A program made the position numbers and the translations under genes. Of a stretch of DNA of 64,000 nucleotides, positions 58,496 to 64,000 are shown in pieces (positions within the stretch are counted from its first letter, which is position 1; each line of letters opens with the position of its first letter). The DNA is taken from assembly GCF_020169415.1 (NCBI RefSeq), contig NZ_JAIULG010000016.1:1-64000 (forward strand), read 5' to 3'. Source of the DNA: Tsukamurella sp. M9C. GTDB taxonomy: Bacteria; Actinomycetota; Actinomycetes; Mycobacteriales; Mycobacteriaceae. The notes under the pieces are model-generated. The model saw only the letters and a program-made list of their open reading frames with translations, was not told the origin of the DNA and ran no database searches.

Positions 58496-58524
58496 GTACG
58501 TACGTAACTAACTGGTTATTGACA
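58496..58524. promoter_or_regulatory. Possible TetR operator and SDR promoter
   Basis: GTACGTAC at 58496-58503 is palindromic and TAAC-N6-GTTA at 58505-58518 is an inverted repeat. TTGACA at 58519-58524 is a good -35 for the SDR gene, though no clean -10 follows. Confidence 0.4.
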
Positions 58525-58591
58525 AACGATGGACGGTGCTGCACTCTCGGAGACGATGCCCGCGGCGTGTGGGTGGAACGAAGGAGAGACG

Positions 58592-59368
58592 ATGCCGAAG
58601 AAGATTCTGATCACCGGGGCCAGTTCGGGTTTCGGTGCCGGCGCAGCCCTCGAGCTGGCGCGGCAGGGACACGAGGTGGTCGCCGCCGCGGAGACCTGGC
58701 CGCAGGTGCGGAGCCTGCGCGCCGCCGCGGCCGAGGCGGGCGTGCGGCTGGAGGTGATCAAGCTGAACCTGACCGACGAGATCGACATCGCGCATGCCGC
58801 GACCTACGACCCCGACGTGCTGGTGCTCAACGCCGGCGTGATGGAGGGCGGATCGATGGTCGACGTTCCCCTGGCCCGAGTGCGGGAGTCGTTCGAGATC
58901 AACATCTTCGGTCACCTCGCGCTGGTGCAGGCGATCGTGCCGAAGATGGTCGCGCGGAAGTCGGGCAAGGTCGTGTGGACCTCCTCGATGGGCGGGATCC
59001 TCGTGGTTCCGTTCCTCGGTGCCTACTGCGCGACGAAGCACGCCATCGAGGCGATCGCCGGCTCGATGAAGGCGGAGCTCGCGCCGCACGGCGTCCAGGT
59101 GGCGACCGTCAACCCCGGCGTCTTCGGTACCGGCTTCAACGACACCGGGGCCGAGAGTTATGTGCAGTGGTACGACGCCGAGAGCGCGGTCGTGCCGATG
59201 CCCGATTTCGGCGACAGCCTCGCCGACCAGGCCGATCCGCAGGAGATGATCGACGCCATGGTCGAGATCATTCCCGCCGACGAGCACCTGTACCGCACCA
59301 TGCGGCCGCTCGCGACCATCGACGCCGCGAAGCAGTGGCAGGACACGGAGTGGACGCAGAATGCCTGA
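58592..59368 (+). CDS. SDR family oxidoreductase
   Basis: The 258-residue protein has TGASSGFGAGAALEL near residue 8, LNAGVMEGGSM and the catalytic YCATK near 148, with NPGVFGTGFNDT. It is a classical SDR with no assignable substrate. AAGGAGA precedes the ATG. It overlaps the HbpS-like gene by eight bases and is divergent from a TetR regulator. Confidence 0.85.
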   Translation: MPKKILITGASSGFGAGAALELARQGHEVVAAAETWPQVRSLRAAAAEAGVRLEVIKLNLTDEIDIAHAATYDPDVLVLNAGVMEGGSMVDVPLARVRESFEINIFGHLALVQAIVPKMVARKSGKVVWTSSMGGILVVPFLGAYCATKHAIEAIAGSMKAELAPHGVQVATVNPGVFGTGFNDTGAESYVQWYDAESAVVPMPDFGDSLADQADPQEMIDAMVEIIPADEHLYRTMRPLATIDAAKQWQDTEWTQNA

Positions 59369-59759
59369 CATCACACTCGCGCACGCACAGGAACTCATCG
59401 CCGGCGCCGATCGCGCCGCCCGGGAGGCGGGCGTCAAGGCCGTCTTCGCAGTGCTCGACAAGGGCGCGAACCTGGTCGCCTTCGCCCGCACCGACGGGGC
59501 GTGGCTCGCGTCCAACGAGCTCGCCGTCGCCAAGGCCAGGACCTCGGTGATGTTCGAGGCCCCGACGGCCGGGCTCGCCGCGCCGATCCAGATCGGGCAA
59601 CCGGCGCTGCACTTCGACCACATCCACGCCGGAGGCCTGCTCCTCGTGGGCGGTGGCGTGCCGATCGTCGACGCCGACGGCCGGCTGATCGGCGGGTTGG
59701 GCGTCTCCGGCGGTGCCCCGGAGCAGGATGCCGCGATCGCGGAGGCCGCGGTCGCCTGA
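59361..59759 (+). CDS. GlcG/HbpS family heme-binding-like protein (DUF336)
   Basis: The 132-residue protein has AHAQELIAGADRAAREAGVKAVFAVLDKGANLVAFARTDGA, LASNELAVAKARTS and GGGVPIVDADGRLIGGLGVSGGAPEQDAAIAEAA, the GlcG/HbpS pattern. Members bind heme or corrinoids or have an unknown redox role; here it is coupled to an SDR by overlap, so it may serve the same oxidation step. Confidence 0.85.
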   Translation: MPDITLAHAQELIAGADRAAREAGVKAVFAVLDKGANLVAFARTDGAWLASNELAVAKARTSVMFEAPTAGLAAPIQIGQPALHFDHIHAGGLLLVGGGVPIVDADGRLIGGLGVSGGAPEQDAAIAEAAVA

Positions 59760-59764
59760 GGCGG

Positions 59765-60733
59765 CTACAGCGCGCGGATCGCGTCGAGGCGCCGTGCCCG
59801 GTCTGCCCGGGCGGCGAGCGCGTCGTCGAGGGTGACGGCGTCGAAGCGCACCTTGGTGTTCGGCGGCATCTGCCCGATCAGGTCCATGTCCGCGCTGATC
59901 ACCGTGCCGATCATCATGTAGCCGCCGCCGGAGACCGCGTCCCGGTGCAGGACGATGGGCTCCTGGCCGGACGGGACCTGGATCGAGCCGATGGGGTAGC
60001 ACGCGTCGACGATGTTCGACGGGTCGTCGCCCGCGCCGAAGGGCGGCTCCCGGTCGACGAACTCCAGCGGCGTCCCGCCCTTGAGGCGGTAGCCGATGCG
60101 ATCGGCCTCCGAGCCCACGGTCCAGGTCTCGGCGAGGAAGGTCGCCATGGAGTCCGGGGTGACGCGGTAGTCGTACAGCCCCGGGACCATCCGGAGGACG
60201 TGTTCCTTCGCGAGCGGCACCCGCAGCTCGGCCGGCAGCTCGCGGCCCGCTCGCGGGGCCGGCCGGGCCGTGCCGATCGGCAGCACGTCGCCCGGCTCGA
60301 GCTTGCGACCGGCGAGGCCGCCGAGTGCGCCGAGCGCGTAGGTGGAGCGGCTGCCGAGGCGCTCGGGGACGTCGATCCCGCCCGCGATCGCCAGGTAGGC
60401 GCGGGCGCCCGCGGTCGCGAACCCGAAGGACAGGGTTTGCCCGGCCTGTACCGCCACCACGGCGTTGAGCGGCTGGTCGACACCGTCGAGCTTGGGCGTC
60501 ATGGCCGCGCCCGTCACCGCGATGTGGGAGTTCTCGCCGAACCGGAGTTCGGGCCCCATCAGGGCGCATTCGAGGACGGCGGCCGTCTCCTCGTTGTCGA
60601 GCAGGAGGTTCGCGGCGCGGAAGGACTGCTGGTCCATCGCGCCCGACGGCGGGATGCCCAGGTGGTAGTAGCCGCTGCGGCCCTGGTCCTGGACTGAGCT
60701 GAGCAGGCCGGGCTTGATGACCTCGATCGTCAC
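59765..60733 (-). CDS. pxpC: 5-oxoprolinase subunit PxpC (biotin-dependent carboxyltransferase family)
   Basis: The 322-residue protein begins EVIKPGLLSSVQDQGRSGYYHLGIPPSGAMDQQSF, the KipA/PxpC signature, with LLLDNEETAAVLECALMGPELRF and YMMIGTVISADMDLIGQ. PxpC works with PxpA and PxpB to cleave 5-oxoproline with ATP. Its GTG overlaps the pxpB stop (GTGA). It ends the operon. Confidence 0.9.
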   Translation of the reverse strand: MTIEVIKPGLLSSVQDQGRSGYYHLGIPPSGAMDQQSFRAANLLLDNEETAAVLECALMGPELRFGENSHIAVTGAAMTPKLDGVDQPLNAVVAVQAGQTLSFGFATAGARAYLAIAGGIDVPERLGSRSTYALGALGGLAGRKLEPGDVLPIGTARPAPRAGRELPAELRVPLAKEHVLRMVPGLYDYRVTPDSMATFLAETWTVGSEADRIGYRLKGGTPLEFVDREPPFGAGDDPSNIVDACYPIGSIQVPSGQEPIVLHRDAVSGGGYMMIGTVISADMDLIGQMPPNTKVRFDAVTLDDALAARADRARRLDAIRAL

Positions 60734-61599
60734 GGGAGGGCCTCCAGGAGCGTTGCGGGGTAGCCGGTGGGGTCGGTGGTGAACTCGGCGAGGGAGAACC
60801 GGATCGGCGCGGTGGGCGGCGCGTACCGCCCGGCGTCGACCTCGGTGAGGATCGCGTCGTACTCGGCGCGATCGACGGGCCGGAACTTCACGACGTCGCC
60901 GGGCTTGAAGAAGATCATGAAGTCGCGCAGGTGCGGAGCACGCTGATCCGGGTCGTAGATGGGAACGGGTGTGACACCGAACATCTGGTAGCCGCCTGCA
61001 CCACGGACCGAGTAGACGCAGGAGAACGCCCCGCCGTAGCCGAGCGTGCCCTTGGGCGTGTCGGTGCGGGGGCGGAGGTACTTGGGCACCTGGATCTGCC
61101 GTTCCCGCTCCACCATCTGGTACATGAAGGGCAGGCCCGCCACGAAGCCCACCATGGACACGAACCACGGTGTGCCGGAGTGGGCCTCGATGAACCGCTC
61201 GACGTCGTGGTAGCCGTTGATCCGCGCCGCGTACTCGATGTCGGTCGAGTCCGGATCCTGATGTCGATCGCGGAAGCGCATCAGGGTCTCGTGCGTCCAT
61301 GGATCGTTGTACAGCACAGGGATCTCGACGATGCGGGTGTCCAGCACCGGATCCCGGGCGCCGAGGCCCGCCTCGATCGACTCCAACTCCGCGCGCAGAT
61401 CGGCGACCGGCAGCACGTCGGGGTCGAAACGCACCTGGAAGGACGCGTTGGCCGGGCAGATCTCGGTGACACCGGGGAGGGCGCGCTCGGCGAGCTCCTG
61501 CGTGATGAGGATGCCGCGGAAGAAGGCGTCCAGGGACATCGATTCGGATAGCTCGACGAACAGATGCTCGTCGCCGCCCAGGGTGTAGCGAGTGCTCAC
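60730..61599 (-). CDS. pxpB: 5-oxoprolinase subunit PxpB (allophanate hydrolase subunit 1 family)
   Basis: The 289-residue protein has the KipI/PxpB pattern GDEHLFVELSESMSLDAF, IPVLYNDPWT, GFVAGLPFMYQMV and RTDTPKGTLGYGGAFSCVYSVRGAGGYQMFG. It contributes to ATP-driven 5-oxoproline cleavage. The GTG overlaps the accC stop. Confidence 0.9.
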   Translation of the reverse strand: MSTRYTLGGDEHLFVELSESMSLDAFFRGILITQELAERALPGVTEICPANASFQVRFDPDVLPVADLRAELESIEAGLGARDPVLDTRIVEIPVLYNDPWTHETLMRFRDRHQDPDSTDIEYAARINGYHDVERFIEAHSGTPWFVSMVGFVAGLPFMYQMVERERQIQVPKYLRPRTDTPKGTLGYGGAFSCVYSVRGAGGYQMFGVTPVPIYDPDQRAPHLRDFMIFFKPGDVVKFRPVDRAEYDAILTEVDAGRYAPPTAPIRFSLAEFTTDPTGYPATLLEALP

Positions 61600-62948
61600 T
61601 GGTTCTCCGTCCGCTGTTCGATCCAGGTGGTGTGCAGGGCGTTGCGCCGCACGTCGTCCTCCGCGAGGAGCTCCTCGAAAAAGGGCAGTGTGGTGGCGGG
61701 TGCGACGATCTCGGTCTCGCGCAGCGCGCGCTCCAGCCGGGACAGCGCCTGTTCCCGCGTCTCCGCCCACACGATCAGCTTCCCGATCAGCGAGTCGTAG
61801 AACGGCGGGATCCGATAGCCGGAGTAGGCCATCGAGTCGACGCGGACGCCCGGACCCTGCGCCCAGGAGACGGTCTCGACGGTGCCCGGGGCCGGACGGA
61901 ATCCCTGGGCCGGATCCTCGGCGTTGATCCGCACCTCGATGGCGTGGCCCCGTCGGACGATGTCGTCCTGGCGATAGGGCAGCGGATCGCCCTGGCACAC
62001 CTCGATCATGGCGCGGATCAGGTCGACGCCGCAGATCTCCTCGGTGATCGGGTGCTCCACCTGGATCCGCGTGTTCATCTCGATGAAGTAGAACGCGCGG
62101 GTATCGGGATCGTAGAGGTACTCGATCGTCCCGGCTCCGACGTAGCCCACTGCCCGGGTCAGGGCGACGGCGGACTCGCAGAGGGCGCGCCGCGTCGCCT
62201 CGTCGAGGATGGCGGCCGGTGCCTCCTCCCAGACCTTCTGGCGGCGGCGCTGCAGCGAGCAGTCACGTTCGAAGAAGTGGACGGCGTCAGTGCCGTCCCC
62301 GAGGATCTGGACCTCGATGTGGCGCGCGCGGGAGATGAACTTCTCCAGGTAGATCCCGCCGTCGCCGAACGCGGCCTCGGCCTCCTGCCGGGCGTCGGCG
62401 AAGGCCTGCGCCACTTCCTCGTCCGTGCCGGCGATGCGGATGCCGCGGCCCCCGCCGCCGGCCGCGGCCTTGAGCAACACCGGGTAGCCGATCGCTCCTG
62501 CGACCGCCACGGCTTCGTCGGCGCTGGTCAGCAGCCCGTCGCTGCCCGGCACCACGGGGACTCCCGCGGCGCGGGCGGTGGCGATGGCCTGCGCCTTGTG
62601 ACCCATCCGCTCGATCGTCCCGGCGTCGGGTCCGATCCACACCAGTCCCGCATCGGTGACGGCCCGCGCGAACTCGGCGTTCTCGGAGAGGAAGCCGTAG
62701 CCGGGGTGCACGGCATCGGCGCCGGTGCTCTTCGCGGCCTCGAGCAGGGCCACGGCGTTCAGGTAGCTCTTCTTCGCGTGCGCGCCACCGATGTTGACGG
62801 CCTCGTCGGCGATGCGGACCGCGAGCGAGGACTCGTCGGCGTCGCTGTACGCGGCGATGGCGACGATGCCCATCTCCTGCGCCGCGCGGATCACGCGGAC
62901 GGCGATCTCGCCGCGGTTGGCGACGAGGAGTCGCTTGATCTCCGGCAT
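61596..62948 (-). CDS. Acetyl-CoA carboxylase-type biotin carboxylase subunit (AccC-like)
   Basis: The 450-residue protein has RLLVANRGEIAVRVIRA at the start, the ATP loop KAAAGGGGRGIRIA near 162, EKFISRARHIEVQILGDG, FIEMNTRIQVEHPITEEICGVDLI near 288, all biotin carboxylase motifs. It carboxylates a biotin carrier, presumably the small protein encoded next. It is enclosed in the pxp operon with no carboxyltransferase gene nearby. Confidence 0.88.
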   Translation of the reverse strand: MPEIKRLLVANRGEIAVRVIRAAQEMGIVAIAAYSDADESSLAVRIADEAVNIGGAHAKKSYLNAVALLEAAKSTGADAVHPGYGFLSENAEFARAVTDAGLVWIGPDAGTIERMGHKAQAIATARAAGVPVVPGSDGLLTSADEAVAVAGAIGYPVLLKAAAGGGGRGIRIAGTDEEVAQAFADARQEAEAAFGDGGIYLEKFISRARHIEVQILGDGTDAVHFFERDCSLQRRRQKVWEEAPAAILDEATRRALCESAVALTRAVGYVGAGTIEYLYDPDTRAFYFIEMNTRIQVEHPITEEICGVDLIRAMIEVCQGDPLPYRQDDIVRRGHAIEVRINAEDPAQGFRPAPGTVETVSWAQGPGVRVDSMAYSGYRIPPFYDSLIGKLIVWAETREQALSRLERALRETEIVAPATTLPFFEELLAEDDVRRNALHTTWIEQRTENQ

Positions 62949-63196
62949 CAGTCGGCCACCTCGATCCGGAGCAGCACGTCGCCCACGTCGACGGGATCCT
63001 CAGCGCCGACCAGGATCTCGACCACGGTCCCGGCCACCTCGGCGGTGATCGGATTGAACATCTTCATCACTTCGATGAGCCCGATCTGGTCGCCGACGGC
63101 CACCGCCTCGCCGACCGAGACGAAGGGCGGGCTACTGGGGGATTCCCGCGGGTAGAAGGTCCCGGGAAGCGGTGCGGGGACGTCGTGGATGGTCAT
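62948..63196 (-). CDS. Biotin carboxyl carrier protein-like protein
   Basis: This 82-residue protein is a single biotinyl/lipoyl domain with the biotin attachment motif EVMKM near 44 (the Lys), followed by NPITAEVAGTVVEILVGAEDPV. It is shorter than AccB (about 150) because it lacks the N-terminal linker. Its stop region overlaps the accC start at 62948. It would carry CO2 from the biotin carboxylase. Confidence 0.88.
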   Translation of the reverse strand: MTIHDVPAPLPGTFYPRESPSSPPFVSVGEAVAVGDQIGLIEVMKMFNPITAEVAGTVVEILVGAEDPVDVGDVLLRIEVAD

Positions 63197-63226
63197 GGTG
63201 GGGGCTCTCTTTCGTGTCCGGGATCG

Positions 63227-63973
63227 TCAGTCGGTGGGCTGGTCCGCGAAGGACCGGACGGTGATGTGGGCGCCGTCGAGGGCGGCGCGGGCGCTGGTCA
63301 TCAGATCGATCGCGCCGCGGGTGTCGCTGTGGATGCAGATGGACTCGAACGGGACGGTGACGACGGTCCCGTCGACCGCGACGACGGTGCCCTCGCGGCA
63401 GGCACGCAGCACCTTGGCGGCGACGTCGTCGGGCGACAGGGCGCCCACGTTCCGGGTGAAGACGATCTGGCCGTCGGGACCGTAGTGCCGGTCGGCGTAG
63501 AACTCGCGGATCACGGGCCGTTCCCGGTCCCGGGCGACCGCCTCGATGACCGAGCCCGACATCACGAGGATGGGGAGCTCGGGGTCGATCCGCTGCAGGG
63601 TGTCGATGAGCAGCTCGGCGAAGGCGGCGTCGCGCGCCGCGTGCATGTAGAGGGCGCCGTGCAGTTTGAAGTGCTGCAGTGCGAGCCCGTGGAGCGCGAT
63701 GAACTCGCGGACCGCCCCCAGCTGGTAGACGCAGTCGTTCACCAGCTCCTGCGGTGAGGCGTCGATGTGGCGCCGGCCGAATCCGACGAGGTCCCGGAAT
63801 CCGGGGTGGACGCCGATGCCGACGCCGTGCTCATGGGCGAGGCGCACCGTGCGATCGATGGTCGAGGGATCGCCGGCGTGGAAGCCCGCTGCGACGTTGA
63901 TCGAGCTCACGAGCGGCATCATCGTCGCGTCCACGTCGTCGCCGAACATCCAGGCGCCGAAGCCCTCGCTCAT
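63227..63973 (-). CDS. pxpA: 5-oxoprolinase subunit PxpA (LamB/YcsF family)
   Basis: The 248-residue protein has the family start SEGFGAWMFGDDVDATMMPLVSSINVAAGFHAGDPSTIDRTV, with GIGVHPGFRDLVGFGRRHID and HFKLHGALYMHAARD. It is the catalytic subunit for 5-oxoproline hydrolysis with PxpBC. It is the first gene of the operon and may be followed upstream by a promoter beyond the window edge. Confidence 0.9.
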   Translation of the reverse strand: MSEGFGAWMFGDDVDATMMPLVSSINVAAGFHAGDPSTIDRTVRLAHEHGVGIGVHPGFRDLVGFGRRHIDASPQELVNDCVYQLGAVREFIALHGLALQHFKLHGALYMHAARDAAFAELLIDTLQRIDPELPILVMSGSVIEAVARDRERPVIREFYADRHYGPDGQIVFTRNVGALSPDDVAAKVLRACREGTVVAVDGTVVTVPFESICIHSDTRGAIDLMTSARAALDGAHITVRSFADQPTD

Positions 63974-63987
63974 ATCGCAGTTGATAT
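63972..63987. promoter_or_regulatory. Inverted repeat at the pxpA start
   Basis: ATATC at 63972-63976 is mirrored by GATAT at 63983-63987 across six bases, overlapping the pxpA start codon. It is AT-rich for this region and may be an operator or lower part of the promoter; the window ends 13 bases later. Confidence 0.35.
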
Positions 63988-64000
63988 CGGTCGTGGTCGT

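Noticed and set aside
1-64000. tRNA, rRNA, riboswitch, prophage or insertion sequence
   Set aside because: Read on both strands, I found no cloverleaf, rRNA stretch, transposase, integrase or conserved riboswitch motif that I could support.

Overview
The window is GC-rich (about 70% by eye), densely coded actinobacterial DNA with many GTG starts and ATGA/GTGA stop-start overlaps. A complete mycofactocin locus, mycothiol-type (TIGR03086) and F420-type enzyme families, and a six-helix HAMP-cyclase of the mycobacterial kind point to the order Mycobacteriales. A Tsukamurella-like genus is my best guess, by inference only. I see no rRNA, tRNA, CRISPR array, insertion sequence or prophage.

Layout. 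1-0.7 kb: a non-coding, G-run-rich repeat island. 0.7-1.9 kb: small membrane and nitroreductase-like genes. 1.9-7.9 kb: a non-phosphorylative L-fucose/6-deoxysugar oxidation cluster (lactonase, mutarotase, diketo-acid hydrolase, fuconate dehydratase, SDR, aldo/keto reductase) with a FadR-type GntR regulator. 7.9-10.6 kb: a WYL regulator with an operator facing two TIGR03086 paralogs and a VOC protein, then a second repeat island. 10.9-14.2 kb: a SWIM-SNF2 helicase. 14.2-17.3 kb: a LysR regulator, an MHS transporter and a 3-hydroxybutyrate dehydrogenase. 17.5-27.6 kb: an acyltransferase, mftR, mftABCDEF, a GMC oxidoreductase (mftG) and a dihydroxyacetone kinase. 27.7-36.7 kb: two SixA-like phosphatases, small genes, an adenylate cyclase, an enoyl-CoA hydratase, an ArsR/SRPBCC pair, a fused amino-acid ABC transporter, a PPOX protein and a PhzF protein.

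36.7-50.1 kb is a cell-wall amino-sugar region. It holds a VapBC-like pair, nagA with a GlcNAc-type PTS EIIC, divergent EIIB and EIIA genes, a DUF445/DUF4393 pair, and MurR-MurQ-MurP-MupG for N-acetylmuramic acid salvage. A MerR/DUF418 pair follows, then a HutC-type GntR regulator whose likely operator also lies between the nag PTS genes. MurP has no EIIA domain, so the free EIIA probably serves both PTS permeases. MurQ makes GlcNAc-6-phosphate for NagA. No nagB, HPr or enzyme I gene is in the window.

50-64 kb: an AlkB-like oxygenase, an F420-type oxidoreductase, an aminotransferase, a phytoene-desaturase-like protein, a PucR-type regulator, a lipoprotein, an esterase, a TetR/SDR/HbpS-like group, and a 5-oxoprolinase operon (pxpA-accB-accC-pxpB-pxpC) running off the right-hand edge.

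Two sequence habits recur. Many genes have a TANNNT -10-like hexamer 6-7 nt before the start codon, which suggests leaderless transcripts. Three convergent gene pairs end on one shared CTAG.
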